DNA of 64,000 bases. Origin: Rhodococcus sp. 4CII. GTDB taxonomy: Bacteria; Actinomycetota; Actinomycetes; Mycobacteriales; Mycobacteriaceae. This document shows positions 1 to 8,733 of the stretch, piece by piece (positions within the stretch are counted from its first letter, which is position 1; every line of letters starts with the position of its first letter). The stretch lies in the NCBI RefSeq assembly GCF_014256275.1, contig NZ_JACCFE010000002.1:5808001-5872000 (forward strand), written 5' to 3'. A program made the translations under genes and the position numbers. The notes beneath the pieces were generated by a model. The model ran no database searches. It worked only from the letters and a program-made list of their open reading frames with translations, and was not told the origin of the DNA.

Positions 1-316
1 CGCCGTGCGGGGTCACCGCGGTGCGCAGCGCGTCCTCGAGTTCCTCGGGGGACTGGGATCGGGCGGTGATCAGCCATTCCTCCGGGCCGAGCCAGATGAC
101 GGTGATCGCGCCGCTCTCGACACGGGTCGACGGAGTGGTGGGCAGTTCGACGCCGAGGACGGCGGCCGCAGCAGCGCCACCGGGGCCTGTCGGATCCACC
201 CACAGATCGACCGTCGCGACGAACGGTTCCTCGGCGATGCTCACCGAGTCGGGGAGCACCGAGAACTTCTGGTCCCAGCCGTGCAGGGGGCTGAGCGGAA
301 CGAGGGTGTCAGCCAT
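1..316 (-). CDS. soxG: Sarcosine oxidase gamma subunit SoxG (partial, runs off the left edge)
   Basis: The minus-strand frame begins MADTLVPLSPLHGW and continues through a GCV_T-like fold typical of the small gamma subunit of heterotetrameric sarcosine oxidase (Pfam SoxG). About 105 N-terminal residues are present; the C-terminus lies outside the window. The ATG overlaps the end of soxA by 8 bases (ATGGCTGA), so translation is probably coupled. It follows soxB, soxD and soxA in the order usual for the tetrameric enzyme, which oxidises sarcosine to glycine and gives H2O2 and 5,10-methylene-THF. The identification rests mainly on position and subunit order, with supporting residue similarity. 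Confidence 0.9.
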   Translation of the reverse strand, partial: MADTLVPLSPLHGWDQKFSVLPDSVSIAEEPFVATVDLWVDPTGPGGAAAAAVLGVELPTTPSTRVESGAITVIWLGPEEWLITARSQSPEELEDALRTAVTPHG

Positions 317-3170
317 CGCGGCGTGCTCCTTCGGGATCGACGAGAACGGAACCGGTGACCTCCACGGCCACCAATTGACCGTCCACCGGGACGTGCAGGG
401 TGTCACCGACGCGGGCCCGGCCACCCTTGACCAGGGCGAGGCCGAACGGCCGGCCGAGTTCGGCGCTGAGGTAGCTGGAGGTGACGTGGCCGAGCATCGG
501 GACCGGCGGGGGCGGCAGGACGCCGTCGGGGCGGTGTTCGATGATCTGCGCACCCTCGGGCAGCACGGTCTGCTTGTCGAGGGGCAGCAGTCCGACGAAT
601 TGCTTGCGCAGCGGGTTCTGGTTCTCCTCCCGGGCGAACGAGCGCTTGCCGACGAAGTCGGGCTTCTTCTTCGACACCGCCCAGCCCATACCGAGGTCCT
701 GGGGTGTGACGGTGCCGTCGGTGTCCTGGCCGATGATCGGGTAGCCCTTCTCGGCGCGGAGCACGTGCATCGTTTCGGTGCCGTACGGGGTGATGTCGAA
801 CTTCTCGCCGGCGGCGATCAGGCGTGCCCAGACGGCGGGCGCGTGCCAGCCGTTGACGTTGACCTCGTACGCGAGTTCTCCGGAGAAGCTGACCCGGGCC
901 ACCCGCACGTGCAGGTCGCCGAGGGCGGTGTCGCGCCAGGCCATGAACGGGAACGCGTCGTTGCTGACGTCGAGGTCGGGGAAGACCTCGCCGATCACGT
1001 CGCGCGATTTCGGTCCGACGACGGGGAACGTGGCCCACTGTTCGGTGACCGAGGTGAGCCGCACCTTCAGATGGGGCCATTCGGTCTGCAGCCATTCCTC
1101 CATCCAGTCGAGGATCTTCGCGGCGCCGCCGGTGGTGGTGAAGACCTGGTATCGGTCGTCGGCCAGGCGCATCACGGTGCCGTCGTCGATGACCATGCCG
1201 TCGACGCCGCACATGACGCCGTAGCGGACCATGCCGACCTTCAGGGTGCTCATCATGTTCGTGTAGAGCATGTCGAGCAGCACCCCGGCGTCGGGCCCCT
1301 GGACGTCGATCTTGCCGAGGGTGGAGCCGTCGAGGATGCCGATGCTGCGGCGCACGGCGGCGCACTCGCGCAGCACCGCCGCGTCCATGTCCTCCCCGGG
1401 GAGCGGGTAGTAGCGGGGACGCTTCCACTGGCCGACGTCCTCGAACACCGCGCCGCGGCCGACGTGCCAATCGTGCAGTGCCGTCACCCGTTCGGGGTCG
1501 AAGAGGGTGCCTCGACTGCGGCCGGCGAGGGTGGCGAACGCGACCGGGGTGTAGGGCGGGCGGAACGTGGTGGTCCCCAGCGTCTCGATCGGGCGGCCGA
1601 GCAGTTCGGCGGTGATGCCGGACGAGATCACGCCGGAGGTCTTGCCCTGGTCGTGTGCGGTGCCGATGGTCGTGTAGCGCTTGATGTGCTCCATCGACGT
1701 CATTCCGGCGCCGACGGCGCGGGAGAGGTCGGCGACCGTCGCGTCGCGCTGGACGTCGACGAACTGTGTGTCCTCACCGGCGACGTCGGGCACCCGCCAC
1801 AGCACGAGCGGAGCCGACGGTGCGGATTCCTCTCCGATCGTCACGTCGATCGTCCGGTCCGGAACGGTGAAGCCCAGGTCGGTCATGATCGACTGCCCGG
1901 CCTTCTGCCCGTCGCGCAGGCACCCGGGCAGATTCAGGATCCCGGCCGCGGAGCCGGTGACGGAGACGCCGTCCAGGTCCTCACCGGGAACGAACGCGCC
2001 GAGGTTCTCGTCGTAGCGGAGCTTGCCGCGGGCCTGGGAGAACAGGTGCACAGCCGGGTTCCAGCCGCCGCTGACCAGCAGGACGTCGCAGGCGAGGGGG
2101 ATCGCGGTGCCGGTGTCGCCGGTGCGGTTGGTGACGAGGGCGTGGCTGACCCGGCCGTTGCCGCGGGTGCCCGACACCACCGATCCGGTGCGGACCGCGA
2201 TGCCGCGGGCATCGCACTCGGCCTGCCAGTGTGCGGGTGCCTGATCGCGGGCCTCGACGATTGCGTTGACGCGGATGCCTGCGTCGTGCAGGTCGATCGC
2301 GGCTTCGTAGGCGCTGTCGTTGGTAGTGAACACGACGGCCTGCTCGCCGACCTTCACGCCGTAGCGGTGCAGGAAGGTGCGGGCGCCGTGCGCGAGCATG
2401 ATGCCGGGGCGGTCGTTGTCGGTGAAGACGACGGGACGCTCGTGCGCTCCGGCGGCGACGAGGATGTGCCGGGCGCGGATCCGCCAGACACGCTGACGGC
2501 TCAGTGCGGCGGGGGCCTCGACGCCGAGATGGTCGGTGCGACGCTGCAGCGCGAGGACGAAGCCGTCGTCGTAGTTGCCGAATGCGGTGGTGCGCTGCAG
2601 GTGCAGCACATCCGGGTAGGTGGCGAGTTCGGCGACCGCGGCCGCGACCCAGTCCAGCGCAGGGGCGCCGTCGATGAGATCGGTGGAGCCGAGGAGGGCG
2701 CCGCCGGCCTCGTTCTGTTCGTCGACGATCACCACTCGTGCGCCGGCCCGGGCCGCGGTGAGGGCGGCGGCGAGACCGGCTGGGCCTGCGCCGGCGACGA
2801 GGAGGTCGGTGTGGACGTGCGTGGCATCGTATTTTGCCGCATCGGCGATGGCGGCGAGCCGTCCCTGGCCGGGGATGCCGCGGGCGACGAGACCGTCGAA
2901 CAGTTCGATGGTGGTGGCGAGCAGCATCGGCTCGGGGAACGGCTCCTCGAGCTGGACGAGGCCGCCGGTGTCCTCCGCCCAGGCCGCGGTGATGCCGCGG
3001 GGCCTGCCGAGTTTGATGCTGGTGGTGATCTGGTGGACGCCGTTGGCGAGCAGCGCCGAGCCGAGGGTGTCACCGGGGTGGCCGGTCAGGTCCCGGCCGT
3101 CGAAGGTGAAGGTGTAGGAGGTGTCACGGTCGATGCGACCGCCCTGGCGGGTGCGGAAGGGTGCGTTCAC
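309..3170 (-). CDS. soxA: Sarcosine oxidase alpha subunit SoxA
   Basis: This 953-residue protein matches the usual size of SoxA (about 965). An N-terminal 2Fe-2S-ferredoxin-like fold (TFDGRDLTGHPGDTL, residues about 15-30) comes first. A FAD/NAD-binding Rossmann segment follows (LLVAGAGPAGLAAALTAARAG, about 127-147), and the C-terminal half is a GCV_T-type folate-binding domain. It carries the NAD-binding part and the tetrahydrofolate site where the methyl group leaves as methylene-THF. I chose the GTG at 3170 (VNAPFRTRQGG) because it overlaps the soxD stop in the sequence GTGA; upstream residues in this frame do not look like SoxA. It is the third gene of glyA-soxB-soxD-soxA-soxG. Confidence 0.95.
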   Translation of the reverse strand: MNAPFRTRQGGRIDRDTSYTFTFDGRDLTGHPGDTLGSALLANGVHQITTSIKLGRPRGITAAWAEDTGGLVQLEEPFPEPMLLATTIELFDGLVARGIPGQGRLAAIADAAKYDATHVHTDLLVAGAGPAGLAAALTAARAGARVVIVDEQNEAGGALLGSTDLIDGAPALDWVAAAVAELATYPDVLHLQRTTAFGNYDDGFVLALQRRTDHLGVEAPAALSRQRVWRIRARHILVAAGAHERPVVFTDNDRPGIMLAHGARTFLHRYGVKVGEQAVVFTTNDSAYEAAIDLHDAGIRVNAIVEARDQAPAHWQAECDARGIAVRTGSVVSGTRGNGRVSHALVTNRTGDTGTAIPLACDVLLVSGGWNPAVHLFSQARGKLRYDENLGAFVPGEDLDGVSVTGSAAGILNLPGCLRDGQKAGQSIMTDLGFTVPDRTIDVTIGEESAPSAPLVLWRVPDVAGEDTQFVDVQRDATVADLSRAVGAGMTSMEHIKRYTTIGTAHDQGKTSGVISSGITAELLGRPIETLGTTTFRPPYTPVAFATLAGRSRGTLFDPERVTALHDWHVGRGAVFEDVGQWKRPRYYPLPGEDMDAAVLRECAAVRRSIGILDGSTLGKIDVQGPDAGVLLDMLYTNMMSTLKVGMVRYGVMCGVDGMVIDDGTVMRLADDRYQVFTTTGGAAKILDWMEEWLQTEWPHLKVRLTSVTEQWATFPVVGPKSRDVIGEVFPDLDVSNDAFPFMAWRDTALGDLHVRVARVSFSGELAYEVNVNGWHAPAVWARLIAAGEKFDITPYGTETMHVLRAEKGYPIIGQDTDGTVTPQDLGMGWAVSKKKPDFVGKRSFAREENQNPLRKQFVGLLPLDKQTVLPEGAQIIEHRPDGVLPPPPVPMLGHVTSSYLSAELGRPFGLALVKGGRARVGDTLHVPVDGQLVAVEVTGSVLVDPEGARRDG

Positions 3171-3445
3171 GATATCGTCGGCTTCTGCTCGTCCAAGCGG
3201 TAGACGCTGTGGAATCGGTAGGTGGCGGTGTCGCGGACGGCGTTGAACCAGCGCCGGCAGCCGGCGCTGTGGTTCCATCGTTCCGCGAACAGACCCTTCG
3301 GGTTCGCGCGGAAGAACACGTAGTGCGCCCACTGTTCGTCGTTGAGCGACGCGGGATCGTCCGGGTACACGACGTGGGCTTCGCCCCCGTAGTGGAACTC
3401 GGTTTCCTCGCGGGACCCGCACCACGGGCATTCGATGAGTTGCAT
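3167..3445 (-). CDS. soxD: Sarcosine oxidase delta subunit SoxD
   Basis: The protein has 92 residues, the normal length for the delta subunit. It begins MQLIECPWCGSREETEF and has the family's zinc ligands: Cys6 and Cys9 in CPWCG, then His59 and Cys63 in WNHSAGC. The delta subunit is a small zinc-binding structural part of the heterotetrameric sarcosine oxidase. The start is 18 bases after the soxB stop, and the stop overlaps the soxA start (GTGA). There is no real alternative identity. Confidence 0.95.
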   Translation of the reverse strand: MQLIECPWCGSREETEFHYGGEAHVVYPDDPASLNDEQWAHYVFFRANPKGLFAERWNHSAGCRRWFNAVRDTATYRFHSVYRLDEQKPTIS

Positions 3446-3463
3446 GGTGTGTTCTCCTTCCGC

Positions 3464-4699
3464 TCAGTGGGCGACGGCTGCGGCGCCGTGCTCGTCGACG
3501 AGGGCGCCGGTGACGAACCGGTCGAGGCTGAACGGCGCGATGAACTCGTGCGGTTCGTCGTTCGCGATGGTGTCCGCCAGACACCAGCCCAACCCCGGGG
3601 TGGCCTTGAAACCTCCGGTGCCCCAACCACAGTTGAGATACACGTTGTCGTAGGGCGTGCGGCCGACGATCGGCGAGGCGTCGGGGCAGACGTCGACGAT
3701 GCCGCCCCAGGTGCGCAGCAGGTGGGCGCGGGCGAAGACGGGGAACAACTCGACCGCCGCCGCCATCTGCCGTTCGATGATGTGGAACGCGCCGCGCTGG
3801 CCGTACCCGTTGTAGGAGTCGACGCCGGCGCCCATCACCAATTCACCCTTGTGCGCCTGCGAGACGTACACGTGGATGGCGTTGGACATCACGATGGTCG
3901 GGTGCACCGGCTCGAGCAGTTCGGAGACCAGCGCCTGCAGCGGGTGGGACTGCACGGGGGTGCGGATGCCGAGCATGTCGGTGAGCGTCGAGGTGTGCCC
4001 CGCCGCGCACAACGCGACCTGGCCTGCCGCGATGTCGCCGCGGCTGGTGCGCACCCCGGTGACCTTGTTGCCGTCGGTGACGAACCCGGTGACCTCGCAG
4101 TTCTGGATGATGTCGATGCCGGCCTCGTCGGCGCGGCGGGCGAATCCCCAGGCCACGTAGTCGTGCTTGGCGATGCCGGCCCGCGGCTGGTACGTCGCAC
4201 CCATCACCGGGTAGCGGATGTCGCTGGAGATGTTCACCAGCGGGCACAGCTTCTTCACCTCGTCGGGCCCGACCCACTCGGCGTCGATGCCGTTGAGCTT
4301 GTTGGCCTCGACCCGGCGGACGCTGTCGCGGACGTCCTGCAGGCTGTGCGCGAGGTTGAGCACGCCGCGCTGGCTGAACAGGATCGGGTAGTCGAGATCG
4401 TCCTCGAGCCCCTCCCACAGCTTCAGCGCGTGCTCGTAGATCTTCGCGCTCTCGTCCCACAGGTAGTTCGACCGGATCAGGGTGGTGTTGCGGGCCATGT
4501 TGCCGCCCGCGAGCCAGCCCTTCTCCAGCACCGCGACGTTGGTGATGCCGTGGTTCTTCGCCAGGTAGTGGGCGGTGGCCAGGCCGTGCCCGCCGCCGCC
4601 GACGATCACGACGTCGTACGACTTCTTCGGCTCCGGGTTACGCCACAGGAAGTCGGGGTGGTCGGGCAGGTGGGCGCCGGGTGGCTGGGTGGCAGTCAT
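3464..4699 (-). CDS. soxB: Sarcosine oxidase beta subunit SoxB
   Basis: This 411-residue flavoprotein of the DAO family has an N-terminal dinucleotide motif (DVVIVGGGGHGLATAHYLA, about 29-47). The tract RAGIAKHDYVAW contains His179, at the place of the histidine that holds covalent FMN in characterised SoxB proteins. The subunit has the sarcosine-oxidising site; the product imine is passed to SoxA. Its ATG shares one base with the glyA stop (TGATG), so it is translated together with glyA. Function follows from family and operon. Confidence 0.95.
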   Translation of the reverse strand: MTATQPPGAHLPDHPDFLWRNPEPKKSYDVVIVGGGGHGLATAHYLAKNHGITNVAVLEKGWLAGGNMARNTTLIRSNYLWDESAKIYEHALKLWEGLEDDLDYPILFSQRGVLNLAHSLQDVRDSVRRVEANKLNGIDAEWVGPDEVKKLCPLVNISSDIRYPVMGATYQPRAGIAKHDYVAWGFARRADEAGIDIIQNCEVTGFVTDGNKVTGVRTSRGDIAAGQVALCAAGHTSTLTDMLGIRTPVQSHPLQALVSELLEPVHPTIVMSNAIHVYVSQAHKGELVMGAGVDSYNGYGQRGAFHIIERQMAAAVELFPVFARAHLLRTWGGIVDVCPDASPIVGRTPYDNVYLNCGWGTGGFKATPGLGWCLADTIANDEPHEFIAPFSLDRFVTGALVDEHGAAAVAH

Positions 4700-6024
4700 C
4701 AGTTCGCCTCCGTGAGGTCGGGGTAGAGCGGGAACCGGGCGGCGAGGGCGTCGACACGGGCGCGCAGGTCGTCGAGAGCGGCCTCGTCGGTGGCCGGGCG
4801 CAGGGCGTAACTGATGATGTCGGCGACCTCGGCGAAGGCCTCCTCGTCGAAACCGCGGGTGGCGAGGGCTGGGGTGCCGATCCGCACACCGGAGCTGACC
4901 ATCGGCGGGCGGGGGTCGAACGGAACGGCGTTGCGGTTCACCGTGATTCCGACCCGGTGCAACCGGTCCTCGGCCTGTTTGCCGTCGAGTTCGGACTCGC
5001 GCAGATCCACCAGCACCAGGTGGACGTCGGTGCCGCCGGACACGACGTTGATTCCGGCGTCGCGGGAATCGTCCTCGAGGAGGCGGTCGGCGAGGATCTT
5101 CGCGCCGGCCAGGGTGCGTTCCTGGCGTTCGCGGAACTCGGGCTCGGCGGCGAGTTTGAACGACACCGCCTTGCCGGCGATGACGTGCTCGAGCGGGCCG
5201 CCCTGCTGTCCCGGGAACACCGAGGAGTTGAACTTCTTCGCCAGTGCCTCGTCGTTGGTGAGGATGACGCCGCCGCGGGGGCCGCCGAGGGTCTTGTGCG
5301 TCGTGGACGTCACCACGTGGGCGTGCGGGACGGGGGAGGGGTGCAGCCCCGCGGCGACGAGGCCGGCGAAGTGCGCCATGTCGACCATGAGGTAGGCGCC
5401 GACCTCGTCCGCGATGGCGCGGAACCGGGCGAAGTCGAGCTGCCGGGGGTAGGCGGACCAGCCGGCCAGGATCAGCTTCGGACGGTGCTCACGGGCGAGG
5501 CGCTCGACCTCGTCCATGTCGACGAGGTGGTCGTCCTCGCGGACGTGGTAGGCGGCGACATCGTAGAGCTTGCCGGAGAAGTTCAGCTTCATTCCGTGCG
5601 TGAGGTGACCACCGTGGGCGAGGGCGAGGCCGAGGATGGAGTCGCCGGGCTGCAGGAGCGCGGCCATCGCGGCGGCGTTGGCCTGCGCACCCGAATGCGG
5701 CTGCACGTTGGCGAACTTCGCGCCGAACAGCGAGGTAAGGCGGTCGATGGCGAGCTGCTCGATGACGTCGACGTGCTCGCAGCCACCGTAGTAGCGGCGA
5801 CCGGGGTAGCCCTCGGCGTACTTGTTCGTCAGTACCGACCCCTGCGCCTGCATCACCGCGAGCGGGGCGAAGTTCTCACTGGCGATCATCTCCAGCGTGC
5901 CCTGCTGGCGCTGGAGTTCGGCCGCGATCGCCTGGTGCACGGCGGGGTCGAGGTCGGCGAGCGAATGGGTCAGCGTCGGGTTCGCTGCAGCCGATTCGGT
6001 GCGGCCTGCGGTGTCCACGGTCAT
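4699..6024 (-). CDS. glyA: Serine hydroxymethyltransferase
   Basis: This 441-residue SHMT has the PLP-lysine segment VTSTTHKTLGGPRGG and the typical N-terminal tract TLEMIASENFAP. It interconverts glycine plus methylene-THF with serine plus THF. As first gene of the soxBDAG operon it consumes both products of sarcosine oxidation, glycine and the C1-loaded folate, so it is probably a dedicated catabolic paralogue and the housekeeping copy is elsewhere (inference). The start at 6024 follows a purine-rich site and lies 36 bases downstream of the TGATATATCA operator. Confidence 0.95.
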   Translation of the reverse strand: MTVDTAGRTESAAANPTLTHSLADLDPAVHQAIAAELQRQQGTLEMIASENFAPLAVMQAQGSVLTNKYAEGYPGRRYYGGCEHVDVIEQLAIDRLTSLFGAKFANVQPHSGAQANAAAMAALLQPGDSILGLALAHGGHLTHGMKLNFSGKLYDVAAYHVREDDHLVDMDEVERLAREHRPKLILAGWSAYPRQLDFARFRAIADEVGAYLMVDMAHFAGLVAAGLHPSPVPHAHVVTSTTHKTLGGPRGGVILTNDEALAKKFNSSVFPGQQGGPLEHVIAGKAVSFKLAAEPEFRERQERTLAGAKILADRLLEDDSRDAGINVVSGGTDVHLVLVDLRESELDGKQAEDRLHRVGITVNRNAVPFDPRPPMVSSGVRIGTPALATRGFDEEAFAEVADIISYALRPATDEAALDDLRARVDALAARFPLYPDLTEAN

Positions 6025-6059
6025 GGTTCGCCTTTCTGGAAGGTCAGTTGACTTCGAAC

Positions 6060-6108
6060 TGATATATCAACTGAAAAATAGAGTAAGGTCAGGAACGAAC
6101 AACGTCAA
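6060..6108 (-). promoter_or_regulatory. glyA-sox promoter with TGATATATCA operator
   Basis: Read on the minus strand, a -35 TTGACG (6108-6103) and a -10 TACTCT (6085-6080) are separated by 17 bases. Ten bases further on is the perfect palindrome TGATATATCA (6069-6060), which would cover about +4 to +13. The same palindrome lies just past the -10 in front of purU and of the dimethylglycine oxidase operon. The adjacent divergent GntR gene is the obvious candidate binder, and the site may also control that gene. Promoter elements are predicted by eye. Confidence 0.65.
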
Positions 6109-6136
6109 TAGCTCCGGAATATCAGGGAGACGGAAC

Positions 6137-6808
6137 ATGAGCCTGGCGCATTCATCGATCGCGGACACGGCATCCAACGGCGGTACCAATGCCGACCGCG
6201 CGTACGAGATCGTGCGTGAACGCCTGGTCATGCTGGACATCCGGCCCGGCGAGCCGATCAACGACGACCGCCTCGCCGAAGAACTCGGATTCGGCCGTAC
6301 CCCCGTGCGGGAGGCTCTCAAGCGGCTCGAACGGGAGCGTCTCGTCGTCGCCTACCCGCGCCGCGGAACGTTCGCCACCGCCGTCGACATGACCGATCTC
6401 GCCGACATCTCCGAAATTCGCAAGCAACTCGAACCCAACGCCGCCGCCCGCGCGGCGCGGACCGCATCGCAGGACGCGCGATCGCGACTGTCGGCACTGG
6501 CCGACGAGATCGCCGAGATCAGCGACACCGAGGATCCGCGGGACGTCCTGCGCTATGACGTGCGCGTCCACCGCGAGATCTACCGGGCGTCCGGCAATCC
6601 GCACCTGGAAGACATCCTCGTCAGCCTCGACGCCCACGCCACCCGCATCTGGTGCCTGTTCCTCGACCGACTGCCCGACGTCGCGAGCCACGTCCGCGAG
6701 CACGCGGAACTGTTGCGGGCCATCGTCGACGGCGACGGGGAGACCGCCTCCGCGCTCACCCTCGCCCACGTCACCGGCTTCGAGCAGGCGATCCGCGACC
6801 TGCTGTAG
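6137..6808 (+). CDS. GntR-family (FCD-type) transcriptional regulator
   Basis: The 223-residue protein has an N-terminal GntR winged helix (residues about 20-85, with GEPINDDRLAEELGFGRTPV) and an all-helical FCD domain (about 95-215) with the expected histidines (VRVHREIYRASGNPHL and VREHAELL). The ATG at 6137 is chosen because AGGGAGA lies just upstream; the frame is open further upstream but opposite glyA. It is divergent from glyA-sox and has the TGATATATCA palindrome in its upstream region. It is inferred to control glyA-sox, purU and the dimethylglycine operon. The ligand is unknown; an FCD regulator here could sense an N-methylglycine or glycine-type acid. Confidence 0.88.
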   Translation: MSLAHSSIADTASNGGTNADRAYEIVRERLVMLDIRPGEPINDDRLAEELGFGRTPVREALKRLERERLVVAYPRRGTFATAVDMTDLADISEIRKQLEPNAAARAARTASQDARSRLSALADEIAEISDTEDPRDVLRYDVRVHREIYRASGNPHLEDILVSLDAHATRIWCLFLDRLPDVASHVREHAELLRAIVDGDGETASALTLAHVTGFEQAIRDLL

Positions 6809-6816
6809 GTGCTTCG

Positions 6817-6866
6817 CGCCCGTGCGCCTTTCTGGTAGCAGGGGGTACCAAAAAGGCGCACGGGCG
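6817..6866. terminator. Strong bidirectional hairpin terminator
   Basis: Left arm CGCCCGTGCGCCTTT-c-TGGTA (6817-6837) pairs with TACCA-a-AAAGGCGCACGGGCG (6846-6866). That is 20 of 21 pairs, closed by an 8-base loop. It lies between the convergent ends of the GntR gene (6808) and purU (6878), so it can stop transcription from both sides. Confidence 0.85.
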
Positions 6867-6877
6867 GCGGAGCCGCC

Positions 6878-7726
6878 TCAACTGAAGACGACCGTCCGGT
6901 GACCGTGGAGCAGGACCCGGTTCTCGCAGTGCCAGCGCACGGCCCGGGACAGTGCGAGGGCTTCGGCGTCCTGCCCGACCGTGGCGAGTCGCGCCGGGTC
7001 GAAGGTGTGGTCGATGCGGATGACTTCCTGCTCGATGATGGGGCCCTCGTCCAGGTCGGGTGTGACGTAGTGGGCGGTGGCGCCCACCTGCTTGACGCCG
7101 CGATCGAATGCCTGGTGGTAGGGCTTGGCGCCCTTGAAGCCGGGCAGGAACGAGTGGTGGATGTTGATGGCCCGTCCGCGCAGCGCCCGGCACGCGTCGT
7201 CCGACAGCACCTGCATGTACCGGGCGAGGACCACGAGATCCGCGTCGAATTCCTCGACCAGTTCGAGTAGCCGGGCCTCCGCCTGCGGCTTGGTGGCCGG
7301 GGTGACGGGGACGTGGACGAACGGCAGCCCGGCGGCCTCGGCCATCGGTCGCAGGACCTCGTGGTTGGAGACGACGGCGACGAGTTCGGCGCCGAGGTTG
7401 CCCGCTCGCCAGCGGAAGATGAGGTCGTTGAGGCAGTGGCCCATCTTGGAGACCATGACGATGACGCGGGGCAGGTCGCTGCCGTTGACGGTGAACGTCA
7501 TGCCGAACTTCGCTGCGACGCTCTGGAATTCCTCGGTGAGGCGCTCGATGTCGACGTCTTCTGCCGACACGAACGACGTGCGGAGGAAGAAGGCGTCGCT
7601 GAGGGTGTCGTCGAATTGCTGGTGCTCGGCGATATCGCAGTTCTGCTCGAAGAGAAAGGAGCTGACTGCGTGAACGATCCCGGGACGCTGAGCGCAGCTG
7701 AGCGTCAGGGTGAAGGTCTGGGTCAT
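6878..7726 (-). CDS. purU: Formyltetrahydrofolate deformylase PurU
   Basis: This 282-residue protein has an N-terminal ACT domain (TLTLSCAQRPGIVHAVSSF, about 5-85) and a formyltransferase-fold hydrolase domain. The catalytic Asn-His-Asp set is visible: INIHHSFLPGFKGAKPYHQA and the later LDEGPII. It hydrolyses 10-formyl-THF to formate and free THF. Here it would recycle folate loaded by the two folate-linked demethylation steps, with formate as the C1 outlet. It has its own promoter with a TGATATATCA operator (7775-7784), so it is inferred to be co-regulated with glyA-sox and the dmg operon. Confidence 0.93.
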   Translation of the reverse strand: MTQTFTLTLSCAQRPGIVHAVSSFLFEQNCDIAEHQQFDDTLSDAFFLRTSFVSAEDVDIERLTEEFQSVAAKFGMTFTVNGSDLPRVIVMVSKMGHCLNDLIFRWRAGNLGAELVAVVSNHEVLRPMAEAAGLPFVHVPVTPATKPQAEARLLELVEEFDADLVVLARYMQVLSDDACRALRGRAINIHHSFLPGFKGAKPYHQAFDRGVKQVGATAHYVTPDLDEGPIIEQEVIRIDHTFDPARLATVGQDAEALALSRAVRWHCENRVLLHGHRTVVFS

Positions 7727-7774
7727 GTGGGTCTCCTCGATGCCGGACCTATTGAGGTGTCAGTCCGAGCGAAC

Positions 7775-7824
7775 TGATATATCAGAATGGGCCCATGCTA
7801 TTTCAGGCGGGACGAACGGGTCAA
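7775..7824 (-). promoter_or_regulatory. purU promoter with TGATATATCA operator
   Basis: On the minus strand there is -35 TTGACC (7824-7819), an 18-base spacer, -10 TAGCAT (7800-7795), ten bases, then CTGATATATCAG (7785-7774), a perfect 12-base palindrome. The distance from -10 to operator core is the same as at glyA (10 bases). The promoter sits close behind the folD-like stop at 7840. Confidence 0.65.
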
Positions 7825-7839
7825 GGGGTGGAGCGTGAG

Positions 7840-8733
7840 TCAGCCGCTGCTGCGGGACCCAGTCAGGAGGGCGTTCGACCGGGTCTCGGCGTACTGGGTC
7901 GCGGCAGCGTCGACGGTGTGATTGAGCAACAGTGCGGTGGTCACCGGTCCCACCCCTCCGGGAACCGGAGTCAGCGCGCCGGCCCGACCGTCGACGGCGG
8001 CGGCGTCGACGTCACCGAGCAGCTGCCCGTCGTCGGTGGCCGTGGTTCCGACATCGATCACGACGGCACCCTCGGCCACGTGCTCGGCCGCGATCAGACC
8101 GGGTATCCCGACCGCGACGACGAGAATCTCGGCGTCACGGGTGCCGGCGGCCAGGTCGGCGGTGTGCCGGTGGCAGACGGTCACCGTCGCGTTGCGTTGC
8201 ACGAGCAGGTGCGCCGCAGGGCTTCCCACGACCGTCGACCGTCCGACGACGGCGGCGGTCCTGCCGTGCACGGGGATTCCGTGGTGATCGAGGAGTGCGA
8301 TCACGGCCTGCGCGGTGGCGGGTGCGAACGCCGGGAGGCGGGCGACGAGGCGTCCGAGGCTCACCGGGTTGGCGCCGTCGATGTCCTTGGCGGGATCGAT
8401 CGCCTCGCGCAGCGCATCGAGGTCGGTGCCGTCCGGCAGGGGTGTCTGGAGGATGATTCCGTGGACGTCGGGGTCGTGGCCGAGTTCGACGAGCGTGGTG
8501 CGGATCTGCTCGGTCGTTGCTGATGGTCCGAGATCGACTATGTTGCACAGTATTCCGGTGCGCTTCGCGGCGGATGCGATGGACCGCACGTACCACGCGG
8601 TCGATTCGTCGTCGGTGGCGAGGACCACCGCCAACGTGGGCCGGATACCGAGGTCGGCCAGGGCGGCGGCGGCGACGGAGGCGTCGTTGCGGATGGAGGC
8701 GGCGAGTTCGGCGCCGCCGAGGCTTCGGGTCAT
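7840..8733 (-). CDS. FolD-family methylene-THF dehydrogenase lacking the catalytic lysine
   Basis: This 297-residue FolD homologue keeps the substrate and cofactor motifs: GIILQTPLPDG (about 92-102), AKDIDGANP (115-123), GRSTVVGSP (164-172) and PGGVGPVT near the C-terminus. In the tract that reads YVASKRK in E. coli FolD this protein has YVRSIAS (48-54), so the lysine essential for cyclohydrolase chemistry is Ile52, with no gap in the alignment. It is therefore probably a mono-functional NAD(P)-dependent dehydrogenase making methenyl-THF (inference). The ATG at 8733 overlaps the upstream Fch-like stop (ATGA), which supports a shared reaction sequence. Confidence 0.88.
   Translation of the reverse strand: MTRSLGGAELAASIRNDASVAAAALADLGIRPTLAVVLATDDESTAWYVRSIASAAKRTGILCNIVDLGPSATTEQIRTTLVELGHDPDVHGIILQTPLPDGTDLDALREAIDPAKDIDGANPVSLGRLVARLPAFAPATAQAVIALLDHHGIPVHGRTAAVVGRSTVVGSPAAHLLVQRNATVTVCHRHTADLAAGTRDAEILVVAVGIPGLIAAEHVAEGAVVIDVGTTATDDGQLLGDVDAAAVDGRAGALTPVPGGVGPVTTALLLNHTVDAAATQYAETRSNALLTGSRSSG

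Noticed and set aside
21..3203. A 1060-codon open frame on the plus strand, opposite soxA
   Set aside because: It is antisense to soxA and soxG, has no recognisable domain and shows the same composition as other GC-driven shadow frames.
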